From Secundilactobacillus silagei JCM 19001 (GTDB taxonomy: Bacteria; Bacillota; Bacilli; Lactobacillales; Lactobacillaceae), in NCBI RefSeq assembly GCF_002217945.1, contig NZ_BCMG01000011.1, forward strand, positions 1-64,000: a stretch of 64,000 nt of DNA. Direction: 5' to 3'. The notes under the pieces were generated by a model, which saw only the letters and a list, made by a program, of their open reading frames with translations, searched no databases and was not told the DNA's origin. The position numbers were made by a program, and so were the translations under genes. Shown in pieces: positions 26,319 through 36,422 of the stretch; position 1 is the first letter of the stretch, and each line of letters opens with the position of its first letter.

Positions 26319-26888
26319 ATGGATATTGGAGTGATTGTGAGTAAGAATCTGAAAAGGATCCGTCATGAAAGAGGGTTAAGCCTAACCGAACTTGCTGAGC
26401 TTTCTGGTGTGAGCAAGGGGATGCTCTCGCAAATTGAAAATAATGGGACCAGTCCCACGATCAATACCATTTGGAAAATTTGTATTGGACTAAACATTCC
26501 TTATACAACGTTACTGGAGGGGGATAATAAGCCTACCAATAACGTGATTAAAAAAGCTGAAATTAATCAGCAGCAGTCGCTAGATGGCCACTATCGGATT
26601 TACGGCTACTATTCCGATTCGCCGCACCATAATTTTGAACTTTTCCAGATTGAATTGGATGAAGGGACTAGCTACACTTCAGTGGGTCACGCTAAGACCA
26701 GTCAAAAACTTGATTCAGAAGAATACGTAATGGTTTTAGCCGGCCAATTAACGTTGATAAGCGGTAGCAAACAATTAGTTTTAAACCAGGATGATGCCAC
26801 TCGCTTTGATCCAACCAACCAGCATATTTACCAGAATTCTGGTCAGGGTACCTTAAAAGCGATGATCATTAACTTCTATCCAGTTTAA
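26319..26888 (+). CDS. XRE-family regulator with C-terminal cupin domain
   Basis: A 189-residue transcription factor. Residues about 7-62 are a helix-turn-helix (LKRIRHERGLSLTELAELSGVSKGMLSQIENNGTSPTI, residues about 10-47), and residues about 105-185 are a cupin beta-barrel that usually binds a small ligand. It is divergent from azlCD, so it most likely controls the exporter, perhaps sensing an amino acid. AGGAGG precedes the ATG. Bacillus azlCD is controlled by an Lrp-type protein instead, so this is a different regulator class in the same position. Confidence 0.88.
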   Translation: MDIGVIVSKNLKRIRHERGLSLTELAELSGVSKGMLSQIENNGTSPTINTIWKICIGLNIPYTTLLEGDNKPTNNVIKKAEINQQQSLDGHYRIYGYYSDSPHHNFELFQIELDEGTSYTSVGHAKTSQKLDSEEYVMVLAGQLTLISGSKQLVLNQDDATRFDPTNQHIYQNSGQGTLKAMIINFYPV

Positions 26889-27256
26889 ACCAGTCTAAAA
26901 ATTAATAATGACTAAAGCTATCAAGTTTTCTGAGTTTTGGCACGCGATTAGACTATATTGAAGTATTGAATAAATAGACACTTTCTTGCTATCTTCAGTT
27001 AAGAAGTTAGTTGAAATACTTACCAATATCGACTTATGCCACAGGTCCATTTTTACGCTCTTGGTGGCTATGATATGACGATTCAATAGCAGGTTTAAAG
27101 AAATAACTGTGGTAGAATGGGAGTGCTGATTTTCAAAATTCATTAGTAAAAAACTGGATGATGAGTAGCAAAATATGATTTAAAAATAGTGTCTCTAAAA
27201 GTAAAAGCTAAGCAACAGGGTGTTATCTCCCTTGGTATGAAAGGAATTTAAACATT
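26889..27256. other. Intergenic stretch without a supported gene
   Basis: 368 bases of AT-rich DNA between the XRE-cupin gene and rbgA. A leftward 82-codon reading frame (26895-27143) has no recognisable domain or good ribosome site. A small GGG/CCC hairpin near 27219-27232 lies just before the rbgA ribosome site. Nothing else stands out. Confidence 0.5.
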
Positions 27257-28102
27257 ATGGCAACAATTCAATGGTTTCCCGGGCATATGGCAAAGGCCAT
27301 CCGTCAACTGGAAGAAAATTTACACGTGGTGGATATTGTGTTTGAGCTGGTTGATGCCCGTATCCCGCAAGCGTCACGTAATCCTGAGATCGAACGTCTG
27401 ATCAAGGAAAAGCCGCATCTGGTGATCATGACTAAAAGTGATCTAGCTGATCCAGAAGAGACGACTAACTGGATCAAGGCATTTAAAAAACAGGGTCTGC
27501 CAGCAATTGCGGTAGATTCCAAAGCCAATATCACCACTAAGACGATCACGCGCATTACGCAGTCTATTTTGGCAGACAAATTGGATAATGAACTGCAAAA
27601 AGGCCTGAAAGAACGGCCCATTCGTGCCATTACGGTGGGAATTCCTAACGTGGGTAAATCAACGCTGTTAAACCGGTTAGTCAATAAACGGGCGGCTCAA
27701 GTTGGTGACCGGCCTGGTGTCACTAAGGGTCAGCAGTGGCTGCGGTCATCTTCAAAATTACAGTTATTGGATACCCCAGGGATCCTGTGGCCTAAGTTTG
27801 AAGATGAAAGAACTGGTCAAGCGTTAGCCTTAACCGGTGCGATCAAAGACCAGCGCTTCGCCAGCGACGATGTGGCCCTGTTTGCCTTAAAATTCTTTCG
27901 CGCCTATTACGAGGGTGCCTTACGTAAACGTTATAAATTAACCGATGATGATCTAGTTTTAAGCGATGTTGATCTCCTGCTTAAATTGACCAAACAGTTC
28001 GGGATGAAGGATGATTACGACCGCGCCAGTGACCGGCTGATCTTAGACATTCGTAAGGGAAAGCTGGGCCGCTATACGGTAGATCGTACGGAGGAAGAGT
28101 AA
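27257..28102 (+). CDS. rbgA: Ribosome biogenesis GTPase RbgA (YlqF)
   Basis: Circularly permuted GTPase needed for late 50S assembly. The order of G motifs is permuted as expected: TKSD (G4) near residue 59, GIPNVGKST (G1) near 130, then DTPGILWPK (G3). The N-terminus [11 protein letters not shown] is the family hallmark. The 281-residue length is normal. It overlaps rnhB by one base, a conserved Firmicute pair. Confidence 0.96.
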   Translation: MATIQWFPGHMAKAIRQLEENLHVVDIVFELVDARIPQASRNPEIERLIKEKPHLVIMTKSDLADPEETTNWIKAFKKQGLPAIAVDSKANITTKTITRITQSILADKLDNELQKGLKERPIRAITVGIPNVGKSTLLNRLVNKRAAQVGDRPGVTKGQQWLRSSSKLQLLDTPGILWPKFEDERTGQALALTGAIKDQRFASDDVALFALKFFRAYYEGALRKRYKLTDDDLVLSDVDLLLKLTKQFGMKDDYDRASDRLILDIRKGKLGRYTVDRTEEE

Positions 28103-28875
28103 TGAGTAAACCATTATCAATTCGTGAATTGACCCGGTTATTTCATGGCATTACGGCGGAAACGGATTCTTTGTTTCAGGAGTACGCTGATGATCCACGG
28201 GCGGGCGTTCAAAAATTGATGCAAACCACTCATCATCGGCTAGCTAAACTGATCGAAGAAAAGCGCGCCTTTGAGCAGCGCTTTTTTTATGAACGCAAAT
28301 ACCGGCAAGAAGGGCATCAATTAATTGCTGGTGTTGACGAGGTGGGTCGTGGCCCGCTGGCAGGACCGGTGGTGACCTGCGCGGTGATCTTACCCGAAGA
28401 TTTTGACGTGATCGAAGTCAATGATTCTAAGCAACTTTCAGACCATCAGCGAGAACAGTTATATCCGCAGATATTAGATCAGGCGATTGCAGTGGGCGTT
28501 GGGATGCAATCGGCCCAGCAGATCGATCAGTTGAACATTTATCAGGCCACCCGAGTAGCAATGCTTCAAGCGGTTACTCAGTTGCGGGTGCAGCCGGATC
28601 AACTGCTGATCGATGCCATGCAGATCGATAGTGATATTCCACAGCTAAAGCTGATCCATGGCGACGCTAAGAGTGTCTCTATCGGCGCTGCTAGTATTGT
28701 GGCTAAGGTTTTCCGGGATCATCTCATGCAAAGCTATGACGTTTTATATCCGGGCTACGAATTTGCTCATAACGCCGGTTACGGCACCAAAGCGCATTTG
28801 CAGGGTCTAAAAGACCTTGGGCCGTCTAAAATTCACCGCCGGACCTTCGCACCAGTTTCAAACTATTTTAACTAA
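28102..28875 (+). CDS. rnhB: Ribonuclease HII
   Basis: Removes ribonucleotides and RNA primers from RNA-DNA hybrids. Catalytic motifs [15 protein letters not shown] (Asp and Glu), LLIDAMQID and the SIVAKVFRD segment are present. The N-terminal 70 residues are the extra domain of the Firmicute enzyme; total 257 residues. Its ATG overlaps the stop of rbgA, with AGGAAGAG as ribosome site inside rbgA. Confidence 0.96.
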   Translation: MSKPLSIRELTRLFHGITAETDSLFQEYADDPRAGVQKLMQTTHHRLAKLIEEKRAFEQRFFYERKYRQEGHQLIAGVDEVGRGPLAGPVVTCAVILPEDFDVIEVNDSKQLSDHQREQLYPQILDQAIAVGVGMQSAQQIDQLNIYQATRVAMLQAVTQLRVQPDQLLIDAMQIDSDIPQLKLIHGDAKSVSIGAASIVAKVFRDHLMQSYDVLYPGYEFAHNAGYGTKAHLQGLKDLGPSKIHRRTFAPVSNYFN

Positions 28876-28917
28876 TTCACCGTAGTTTGCTGAAACTAAC
28901 TATGAGGTGATCTAACC

Positions 28918-29802
28918 ATGAATTTGAACCAATTTTTACTGCGTCTGCATTTAACTCCCGGCATTGGTATTAAAGGGGAATATCGGATCGTCCAGTGGTT
29001 AGCTGAACATCCGGGACAATTGAGAAATTTACTGCCAGCCAAAATGAGTGAAATTGCCGGCATCTTACCCCAGCACCGGTCAAAATTCGAGCAGGGGGTT
29101 ATTTCTGATACAGTGAGTCAGGTATTAACGCGACACCAAAACGAGTCGCAGTACCTGACTTTTTTTGATCCCGAATACCCGTTAATGTTAAAGGAAAGCT
29201 GGTTGCCGCCGATTGTCCTGTTTTATCAGGGTAACCTGGATCTACTGAATGCACCACAGTTACTCAGTATTGTTGGCAGCCGTCGCAGCAATGCCTATGC
29301 TGAAACGGCGTTAAATACCATTTTACCCAAGATTACCGAAAACGGACTGGTCGTGGTTTCGGGCTTAGCCGCTGGGGTGGACAGTTTGAGCCACCAGTTC
29401 GCGCTTCGTAATCACGGCCACACGATCGGCGTGATCGCCACGGGCTTAAATCTCAGCTACCCGGCTAGTAGCCAAAAATTACAGCAGTATATGGCCCAGC
29501 ATGAACTAGTGTTATCTGAATATCCGCTGGACGCGGTAGGTAAACGCTACCACTTCGTTGAACGGAATCGCATTATTGCTGGTTTAAGTCAGGCCACTTT
29601 GGTGGTGCAGGCACAAGAAAAAAGTGGCAGTCTGATCACGGCTAATCTGGCGCTGCAAAATAACCGGGATGTCATGGCGATTCCTGGCAGAATTGATGAC
29701 CCGCTTTCCTGCGGGTGCAATCAGTTGATCCAAGCCGGTGCCAAAGCGGTTCTGTGCGCCGAAGATATTTTGGATGAATACCCATCACTAAAGACTAAAT
29801 AA
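28918..29802 (+). CDS. dprA: DNA processing protein DprA
   Basis: Single-strand DNA-binding protein that loads RecA during natural transformation. The Rossmann core shows SIVGSRRSNAYAE, VVVSGLAAGVDSLSH, TIGVIATGL and FVERNRIIAGLSQATLVVQA. At 294 residues it is the usual length, with an N-terminal SAM-like region and no C-terminal winged helix of note. Its presence between rnhB and topA is the standard Firmicute order. It does not by itself show competence. Confidence 0.95.
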   Translation: MNLNQFLLRLHLTPGIGIKGEYRIVQWLAEHPGQLRNLLPAKMSEIAGILPQHRSKFEQGVISDTVSQVLTRHQNESQYLTFFDPEYPLMLKESWLPPIVLFYQGNLDLLNAPQLLSIVGSRRSNAYAETALNTILPKITENGLVVVSGLAAGVDSLSHQFALRNHGHTIGVIATGLNLSYPASSQKLQQYMAQHELVLSEYPLDAVGKRYHFVERNRIIAGLSQATLVVQAQEKSGSLITANLALQNNRDVMAIPGRIDDPLSCGCNQLIQAGAKAVLCAEDILDEYPSLKTK

Positions 29803-29881
29803 CCGGCATGAGACCGTTTATAATTTGGTAAAACGACATCCATTTGACATATAATATAGTAGTTTTTGCGAACTTTTTCAG

Positions 29882-29910
29882 TTGACAATCTAATTTTTAT
29901 GAAATATGAT
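29882..29910 (+). promoter_or_regulatory. Promoter for topA
   Basis: TTGACA, 17-base spacer, TATGAT, about 62 bases before the start codon: close to consensus. Confidence 0.75.
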
Positions 29911-29971
29911 GTGAAAGATTTAGTAATCTCGCATCAATCAATATTTACAACTCGATAGAAGGGGTAATTAG

Positions 29972-32089
29972 ATGGCAGCAACAACAACTAAAAAGACTAA
30001 AACCACTAAAACTAAAAGAAGAAAAAACCGTAAAAAGCTGGTTATCGTAGAATCACCAGCCAAAGCCAAAACGATTGAAAAATATCTTGGCCGAACTTAT
30101 AAAGTCATGGCTAGTCTGGGCCATGTGCGGGACCTGCCCAAGAGCAAAATGGGTGTGGACGTTGAAAATAATTATGAGCCCCACTACATTTCGATTCGTG
30201 GTAAGGGTGACGTGATCAAGGAATTGCGTTCCGAAGCCAAAAAGGCCAAACAAGTTTACCTCGCAGCCGATCCGGACCGTGAAGGAGAATCCATTGCTTG
30301 GCATTTATCTCACTTGCTGAATCTGGATCCCACCGAAAAAAACCGGGTCGTGTTTAACGAAATCACCAAAGATGCCGTTAAAGACGCGTTCAAGACGCCC
30401 CGGACCATTGATATGGATCTGGTGGATGCCCAGCAGGCTCGCCGGATTCTTGATCGACTCGTGGGTTATTCCATTTCGCCACTGCTCTGGAAAAAGGTTA
30501 AAAAGGGGCTCAGTGCCGGCCGTGTACAATCCATTGCCTTAAAGCTGATCATTGACCGCGAAAACGAGATCAAAGTCTTCGTGCCTGATGAATATTGGAC
30601 AATTGACTCAGAATTTAAGCTTAAACGGACCAAGTTTGCGGCGAGTTTTTACGGTCTAGCCGGTAAGAAACACGCGTTACCCGATAACGATGAAGTCCAA
30701 AAGATGTTAGCTAAACTGGATCGTGACCAGCCGTTTGACGTGACTAAAGTTACCCGTAAGGAACGTAAACGGACACCGCAACCACCATTTACGACTTCGG
30801 CGATGCAACAGGAAGCCAACAAGAAGCTGAACTTTAGAACCCGTAAAACCATGATGGCTGCTCAGCAGCTGTATGAAGGGATCAACATTGGTAAGGAAGG
30901 CTCTCAAGGGCTGATCACCTATATGCGGACCGACTCCACTCGGATCTCGGTGATTGCGAAGCACGAAGCGTCGTCCTTTATTCATGAAAAGTACGGGGCC
31001 GAATACGCGGCAACTAAGCCGATCAAAGGTAAGTTACCAGAAGGGGCCCAAGACGCCCATGAAGCTATTCGGCCATCATCCGTCTACCGGACACCAGCCG
31101 ACCTGAAACAGTATCTGACCAATGACCAGTACAAACTCTATTCATTGATCTGGAACCGGTTCATGGCTAGTCAAATGACCAACGCCATGATGGACACCAT
31201 GGCAGTCACCATTGAACAAAATGGTGTCACGTTTAGAGCTAACGGTTCTAAACTGAAATTTGAAGGCTTCTTGAAGGTCTATAAGGACGGTAAGGAAAAG
31301 GATAACCTGTTGCCTGATTTAAAGGAAGGCGACCAGTTGACCTTATCTAAGACTGATCCGGCGCAACACTTTACCCAGCCACCGGCACGTTTCTCTGAAG
31401 CCAACCTGATCAAAGCGCTGGAAGAAAATGGCGTGGGCCGGCCATCAACGTATGCACCAACCTTGGATACCATTCAGCGTCGGTACTACGTCAAATTAGT
31501 GGGCCGTCGTTTCGAACCTACCGAACTGGGTGAAATCGTCAATACGATTATTCAAGACTACTTCCCAGACATCGTTGACATTAACTTTACGGCGGGCTTG
31601 GAAAAGCAGCTGGATGGCATCGAAGAGGGCGAGCAGGATTGGGTCAAGGTTGTTGATACTTTCTACCAGCCATTCTCAAAGGAAGTCAGCCACGCCCAAG
31701 ATACCATCGAAAAAATTCAGATCAAAGACGAACCAGCTGGCTTTGACTGTGACATCTGCGGTGCACCCATGGTGATCAAGATGGGCCGCTACGGTAAGTT
31801 TTACGCTTGCTCGCGGTTCCCAGATTGCCGGAATACTAAACCGATCGTTAAAGAAATTGGTGTGGTTTGTCCGAAGTGTCATAAGGGGCAGGTTATCGAA
31901 AGAAAATCCAAGAAGAACCGGCTGTTTTACGGCTGTTCCCGCTACCCTGACTGTGATTTTGTCACTTGGGATAAGCCAATTGGCCGTGATTGTCCTAAGG
32001 ATGGTCACTTCTTAGTTGAAAAGAAGATCAAGGGCGGCGTTCAAGTTATTTGTCCAAACGGCGACTACGAAGAACCCGTTCAAAAATAG
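29972..32089 (+). CDS. topA: DNA topoisomerase I
   Basis: Type IA topoisomerase that relaxes negative supercoils. The TOPRIM domain has [16 protein letters not shown] and [12 protein letters not shown]; the active-site tyrosine lies in [24 protein letters not shown] follows. The C-terminal third holds two clear four-cysteine zinc modules (CDICGAP ... CSRFPDC and CPKCHKG ... CSRYPDC) and a degenerate third. The N-terminus has a Lys/Thr-rich extension of about 20 residues. The start at 29972 follows AGAAGGGG. 705 residues is normal. Confidence 0.97.
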   Translation: MAATTTKKTKTTKTKRRKNRKKLVIVESPAKAKTIEKYLGRTYKVMASLGHVRDLPKSKMGVDVENNYEPHYISIRGKGDVIKELRSEAKKAKQVYLAADPDREGESIAWHLSHLLNLDPTEKNRVVFNEITKDAVKDAFKTPRTIDMDLVDAQQARRILDRLVGYSISPLLWKKVKKGLSAGRVQSIALKLIIDRENEIKVFVPDEYWTIDSEFKLKRTKFAASFYGLAGKKHALPDNDEVQKMLAKLDRDQPFDVTKVTRKERKRTPQPPFTTSAMQQEANKKLNFRTRKTMMAAQQLYEGINIGKEGSQGLITYMRTDSTRISVIAKHEASSFIHEKYGAEYAATKPIKGKLPEGAQDAHEAIRPSSVYRTPADLKQYLTNDQYKLYSLIWNRFMASQMTNAMMDTMAVTIEQNGVTFRANGSKLKFEGFLKVYKDGKEKDNLLPDLKEGDQLTLSKTDPAQHFTQPPARFSEANLIKALEENGVGRPSTYAPTLDTIQRRYYVKLVGRRFEPTELGEIVNTIIQDYFPDIVDINFTAGLEKQLDGIEEGEQDWVKVVDTFYQPFSKEVSHAQDTIEKIQIKDEPAGFDCDICGAPMVIKMGRYGKFYACSRFPDCRNTKPIVKEIGVVCPKCHKGQVIERKSKKNRLFYGCSRYPDCDFVTWDKPIGRDCPKDGHFLVEKKIKGGVQVICPNGDYEEPVQK

Positions 32090-32109
32090 TTACAAGAAAA
32101 TTAAGTTTG

Positions 32110-32151
32110 ACCAACCTTGACCAAATGTATTGCATCGGGGTTGGTTTTTTG
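32110..32151 (+). terminator. Terminator between topA and xerC
   Basis: ACCAACC pairs with GGTTGGT around a 22-base loop, then TTTTTT. Its presence means xerC-hslVU probably needs its own promoter or readthrough. Confidence 0.7.
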
Positions 32152-32179
32152 TTAAATTATCATCATGGAGGTGGTTAAC

Positions 32180-33091
32180 ATGGCAACACCAGTTGAATTG
32201 TTTATCACCTACCTGGAAAGCGAACGGCAATATTCACCAGAAACGGTTAAGGCTTATCGTGAGGATCTGGCCGCCTTTCAAAAATTCTTAACTGACACCG
32301 GTGGCACGACTGATCTATTAGCGGTATCAAAGCTGGACGTCCAAGTGTATCTCAGTCAGCTATATGATGAACACAAGGCCCGGACAACGATTGCCCGTAA
32401 AATTTCCAGTTTACGGTCTTTTTACGACTTTCTGATCCGCGAAGACCAAGTAAAGGTCAATCCATTTGCCTACGTCACGTTAAAGAAACGTCCGCAGCCG
32501 CTACCGCGATTTTTTTACGAAAAGGAAATGACGGCGCTGTTCAAAGCAGCTAAGGAAAATCCAGATGCCGCGTTAGCCAAGCGGGATTCCGCCATTTTGG
32601 AAGTCCTGTACGCCACCGGTATTCGGGTCAGTGAGCTGTGCGGGTTAACGTTAACGGCAGTTGATTTTGACGGTCAGCTGATGCTGATTCATGGGAAGGG
32701 TAACAAGGAACGTTACGTGCCCTTTGGCAACTATGCTAAGAACGCGCTGCTGACCTATTTAAAGTCGACCAGAGAGTCGCTAATGGCCCAGTACCATAAG
32801 CAGCATGAGCTCGTCTTTATCAATCATTACGGTGATCCCATCACGCCCACGGGAGTGGAATACGTGCTGAATCAAATGATTGACCGTAGTACTTTGACCG
32901 GTGACATTCATCCGCATATGCTGCGGCACACGTTTGCCACGCATTTACTGAACCATGGTGCTGATCTGCGGACGGTACAGGAGCTTTTGGGCCACAGCAG
33001 TTTGTCGACGACTCAGATCTATACTCACGTGACCAAGTCGCAGCTTCAACGGGATTATCGCCGTTTCTTTCCACGTGCTACTCATGATTAA
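32180..33091 (+). CDS. xerC: Tyrosine recombinase XerC
   Basis: Site-specific recombinase of the chromosome dimer resolution system, acting with XerD at dif in most bacteria. The catalytic set is visible: [12 protein letters not shown] (Arg), [14 protein letters not shown] (His, Arg), [14 protein letters not shown] (His and nucleophile Tyr near residue 281). The start is ATG at 32180 behind GGAGGTGG. The 303-residue length is normal. Position upstream of hslVU is conserved (codV in Bacillus). A second tyrosine recombinase of XerS type lies at 53911. Confidence 0.95.
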   Translation: MATPVELFITYLESERQYSPETVKAYREDLAAFQKFLTDTGGTTDLLAVSKLDVQVYLSQLYDEHKARTTIARKISSLRSFYDFLIREDQVKVNPFAYVTLKKRPQPLPRFFYEKEMTALFKAAKENPDAALAKRDSAILEVLYATGIRVSELCGLTLTAVDFDGQLMLIHGKGNKERYVPFGNYAKNALLTYLKSTRESLMAQYHKQHELVFINHYGDPITPTGVEYVLNQMIDRSTLTGDIHPHMLRHTFATHLLNHGADLRTVQELLGHSSLSTTQIYTHVTKSQLQRDYRRFFPRATHD

Positions 33092-33111
33092 AGAAAGCAG
33101 GGGTTTTATAC

Positions 33112-33654
33112 ATGCCAGTAAAATTTGAGGCAACCACCATCGTTGCCGTGCGTCATAACGGGCACAATGCCATGGCCGGCGACGGTCAAGTTACGATGGG
33201 TGAAAAAGTCATCATGAAGGGAACTGCACATAAAGTTCGCCGGATTTACAACGATAAAGTCGTTGTTGGTTTTGCGGGCAGCGTAGCAGATGCCTTTAAA
33301 CTCGAAGAAAAATTTGAAGCCCGCTTGAACGAATTTAGCGGCAACCTGGAACGGGCTGCCGTGGAACTGGCTCAAGACTGGCGTTCAGATCAAAACTTAC
33401 AAAAACTAGAAGCACTGCTGATCGTCATGAACGACAAGGACATGTTGCTGGTCTCCGGTTCTGGTGAAGTGATCGCCCCAGACGACGACATTTTAGCCAT
33501 CGGTTCCGGCGGTAATTTTGCCCAGGCGGCCGCCACTGCTTTGCACCACCATGCCAAAGACATGAGTGCCAAAGAAATTGCGGAGACGGCGATCGGCATT
33601 GCCGGTGACATCGATATCTTTACCAACCACAACATTATTTCTGAAGAATTATAA
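33112..33654 (+). CDS. hslV: ATP-dependent protease peptidase subunit HslV
   Basis: Proteolytic subunit of the HslUV (ClpQY) complex. The conserved [20 protein letters not shown] and [10 protein letters not shown] segments are present; total 180 residues. The catalytic threonine is normally residue 1 after Met removal, or Ser in Bacillus ClpQ. Here the translated N-terminus is [11 protein letters not shown], so seven residues precede TTIV and residue 2 is proline. It is 24 bases upstream of hslU. Confidence 0.95.
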   Translation: MPVKFEATTIVAVRHNGHNAMAGDGQVTMGEKVIMKGTAHKVRRIYNDKVVVGFAGSVADAFKLEEKFEARLNEFSGNLERAAVELAQDWRSDQNLQKLEALLIVMNDKDMLLVSGSGEVIAPDDDILAIGSGGNFAQAAATALHHHAKDMSAKEIAETAIGIAGDIDIFTNHNIISEEL

Positions 33655-33678
33655 ACCCAACAGAAAGCAGGGATTTGA

Positions 33679-35091
33679 TTGGATCCAATTACAAAAACAC
33701 CACGCGAAATCGTTTCGCTTCTTGACCAGTACATTATTGGTCAGGACGCTGCTAAAAAGTCGATTGCGATTGCGTTACGTAACCGTTACCGCCGGATGCA
33801 GCTTTCACAAGACATGCAAGATGAAATTACACCAAAGAACATGCTGATGATCGGCCCGACTGGGGTTGGTAAGACTGAACTGGCACGACGGTTAGCTAAA
33901 ATTGTCAAGGCACCGTTTGTGAAGGTCGAGGCCACTAAATTTACCGAAGTCGGCTACGTCGGCAGCGACGTTGAATCGATGGTTCGTAACTTAGTTGACG
34001 TTTCCGTGAAGATGGAAAAGGATTCCCAGTTCGAAAACGTCCGGGCAGAAGCCACCAAACGGGCAAACAACCGGTTAGTTAAGTTGTTAGTCCCAGGTAA
34101 GAAGCCCAAGCAAAACCAGCAGGCTGATTTCTCCAACCTGATGAACATGTTTTCTCAGATGCAAAAGGGGGATATGCCCACTGCTGAACAGCCTAAAGAA
34201 GAAATCACGGACGAGATCAAGAACCAGCGAATGTCCGTTTCTGACCAGCTAGCTCACGGGCTATTGGAAAACTCCGAGGTCACCATTGAAATGGATGATC
34301 CGCAGCAGTCAATGGCCGGCAGCAATCCTATGATGAACCAAATGGGGATTGATTTAGGCTCAACTTTAGGCCAAATGATCCCTAAGAAACGGATCAAGCG
34401 CACGGTACCGGTTTCTGAAGCGCGTGAAATTTTGATTCAAGAAGAGTCCGAGACTTTGGTAAACGATGCCGATATCAACCACGCTGCCATTGAACGGGCG
34501 CAAAACACCGGGATCATCTTTATTGATGAAATCGATAAAATTACCTCAACGTCAAAGCAAAATAGCGGTGAAGTTTCCCGTGAAGGGGTTCAGCGTGATA
34601 TCTTGCCAATCGTTGAAGGCACTCAAGTTCAGACCAAGTACGGTGCCATCGATACGGACCACATTTTGTTCATTGCCTCCGGTGCCTTTGCCGAAAGTAA
34701 ACCCAGTGATCTGATTGCTGAACTGCAAGGCCGCTTCCCAATTCGGGTGGAATTAGATGAATTAAGCCAAGAAGACTTTGTTAAAATTCTGACAGAACCG
34801 AATAACGCCTTGATCAAGCAGTACATTGCTTTGATCGGCACGGATAATGTGAAGGTCACCTTTACGATTGAAGCCATCAATCGAATTGCTGAACTGGCTT
34901 ACCAGTTGAACCACGAGAACCAAAACATTGGTGCCCGTCGTTTGCATACCGTACTTGAAAAATTACTGGAAGACCTGCTCTATGAGGGGCCGGATATGCA
35001 GATGGGTGACATTACCATTACTGAAAGTTACGTGAACGATAAAATTGGCAACATTGTTAAGAACAAAGATCTGTCACGTTACATTCTTTAA
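33679..35091 (+). CDS. hslU: ATP-dependent protease ATPase subunit HslU
   Basis: AAA+ unfoldase partner of HslV. Walker A GPTGVGKTELARR, Walker B GIIFIDEIDKI, the pore motif VGYVGSDVESMVRNL, an intermediate (I) domain at about residues 110-245, and the C-terminal SRYIL tail that inserts into HslV. The start is TTG at 33679 behind AGCAGGG. 470 residues is normal. A strong terminator follows; codY, the usual next gene in many Firmicutes, is absent here. Confidence 0.96.
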   Translation: MDPITKTPREIVSLLDQYIIGQDAAKKSIAIALRNRYRRMQLSQDMQDEITPKNMLMIGPTGVGKTELARRLAKIVKAPFVKVEATKFTEVGYVGSDVESMVRNLVDVSVKMEKDSQFENVRAEATKRANNRLVKLLVPGKKPKQNQQADFSNLMNMFSQMQKGDMPTAEQPKEEITDEIKNQRMSVSDQLAHGLLENSEVTIEMDDPQQSMAGSNPMMNQMGIDLGSTLGQMIPKKRIKRTVPVSEAREILIQEESETLVNDADINHAAIERAQNTGIIFIDEIDKITSTSKQNSGEVSREGVQRDILPIVEGTQVQTKYGAIDTDHILFIASGAFAESKPSDLIAELQGRFPIRVELDELSQEDFVKILTEPNNALIKQYIALIGTDNVKVTFTIEAINRIAELAYQLNHENQNIGARRLHTVLEKLLEDLLYEGPDMQMGDITITESYVNDKIGNIVKNKDLSRYIL

Positions 35092-35109
35092 TTCTTGTGA
35101 CTTTAAACT

Positions 35110-35152
35110 AAAAACGCCTAATTACTTCAAAAGAGTAATTAGACGTTTTTGT
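35110..35152 (+). terminator. Terminator after hslU
   Basis: AAAAACG/CGTTTTT and CTAATTACT/AGTAATTAG form a long stem with one mismatch and a seven-base loop. Confidence 0.9.
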
Positions 35153-35191
35153 TAACTAATCAATTCAATTTTTTATCACTGAAACTTGGGA

Positions 35192-36241
35192 CTAATCCTC
35201 TCCAATCTTCAAAACACAGGCACCGCGGATATCGCCCTTCTTAACGTAACGTAAGGCTTCATCCGCTTTATCGAACGCGTATGGTGTGGTTTCTGGATGA
35301 ATGTCCAGCCGATCAGCTAGCTTTAAGAACTCCTCGCCATCGTGTCTAGTATTACTTTCAACACTGGTCAAGTTCTTTTCGTGGAAAATGTGGTTCTGAT
35401 AATTCAACGGTGGAATATCAGTCAGGTGAATACCAGCTAAAGCGAGTGTGCCACCGGGTGCCAATCCTTCCAAAGCGGTAGGAACAATATCACCAACTGG
35501 TGCGAAGATAATCGATGAATCCAGTTTGACAGGTGGCAGATCATAGGCACCAGCAGCTGATTTAGCCCCCAGTGACAGTGCAAATTTACGGGCATCCTTA
35601 CCACGGGTCAGGACATGAACTTCAATGCCTTGGTCAATGGCTAGTTGCGCGGTGATGTGCGCCGAACCGCCAAAACCATACAAGCCTAGCCGACCGCCAG
35701 TTGGTACGTTAGCTCGCTGAAAAGCCCGGTAGCCAATGATTCCAGCGCAGAGCAGTGGTGAAGCAGTTTGCGAATCGAACCGTTCTGGAATGCGATAGGC
35801 AAACCCTTCTGGCACCGTGGTATATTCCGCGTAACCGCCATCGTGATCCCAGCCCGTATACTTAGAGTTCGGGCAGAGGTTTTCACGCCCTGAACGACAG
35901 TACTGGCAAACGCCGCAGGTCCATCGCAGCCACGGCACACCAATCCGATCACCCAGTTCAAAACGATGGGCGTCAGGACCGATTGCGACCACTTCACCGA
36001 CGATTTCGTGTCCCGGGGTCACATGGTCTTGATGGACCGGCAAGTCACCCTCAGAGACATGTAAATCGGTGTGACAGACACCGCAAGTCAATACCCGTAC
36101 TAAAACTTCACCGCGCTGTGGGGTTGGAACCGGTTTCGTGGTAAATTCCAGTGGGCTTTTTTCACCATCGATGGGGCCTGGTTCAGTAACGGCCCAGGCA
36201 CGCATGGTGGTTGGTAAATTAGAAACAGATGTAGTCATCAT
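35192..36241 (-). CDS. Zinc-dependent alcohol dehydrogenase family protein
   Basis: Medium-chain dehydrogenase/reductase of 349 residues. The catalytic zinc site is TCGVCHTDLHV with PGHEIVGEVV; the structural zinc site has four cysteines in CGVCQYCRSGRENLC; the Rossmann turn is GLYGFGGSAH. The pattern belongs to the CAD2/YahK-like branch, NAD(P)H-dependent alcohol or aldehyde enzymes. I start at ATG 36241 behind GAGGCG; a second ATG follows immediately. The gene is alone on this strand. Substrate cannot be told from sequence. Confidence 0.9.
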   Translation of the reverse strand: MMTTSVSNLPTTMRAWAVTEPGPIDGEKSPLEFTTKPVPTPQRGEVLVRVLTCGVCHTDLHVSEGDLPVHQDHVTPGHEIVGEVVAIGPDAHRFELGDRIGVPWLRWTCGVCQYCRSGRENLCPNSKYTGWDHDGGYAEYTTVPEGFAYRIPERFDSQTASPLLCAGIIGYRAFQRANVPTGGRLGLYGFGGSAHITAQLAIDQGIEVHVLTRGKDARKFALSLGAKSAAGAYDLPPVKLDSSIIFAPVGDIVPTALEGLAPGGTLALAGIHLTDIPPLNYQNHIFHEKNLTSVESNTRHDGEEFLKLADRLDIHPETTPYAFDKADEALRYVKKGDIRGACVLKIGED

Positions 36242-36358
36242 TATCGCCTCGTATGAAAGATCAACTTTCAATTTAGTTTAATTGTAGTCAGGTTGACACC
36301 CCCGCGCAAGCGATGCCATCGCCAACCCTAATTACGGCGGGCAAACTATGTTAATCGG

Positions 36359-36387
36359 TTGAAAGAAATTAGCCAATGGTCTATACT
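36359..36387 (+). promoter_or_regulatory. Promoter for the aldose epimerase gene
   Basis: TTGAAA, 17-base spacer, TATACT, 36 bases before the GTG start. Confidence 0.65.
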
Positions 36388-36422
36388 AATCTTGAAGATT
36401 GGTCAGAAATGGGGTAAAAAAC

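Noticed and set aside
26895-27143. Leftward 82-codon reading frame
   Set aside because: AT-rich, no good ribosome site, no family; probably chance.
29800-29900. T-box riboswitch before topA
   Set aside because: No AGGGTGG antiterminator core; the AT-rich leader is explained by an ordinary promoter.
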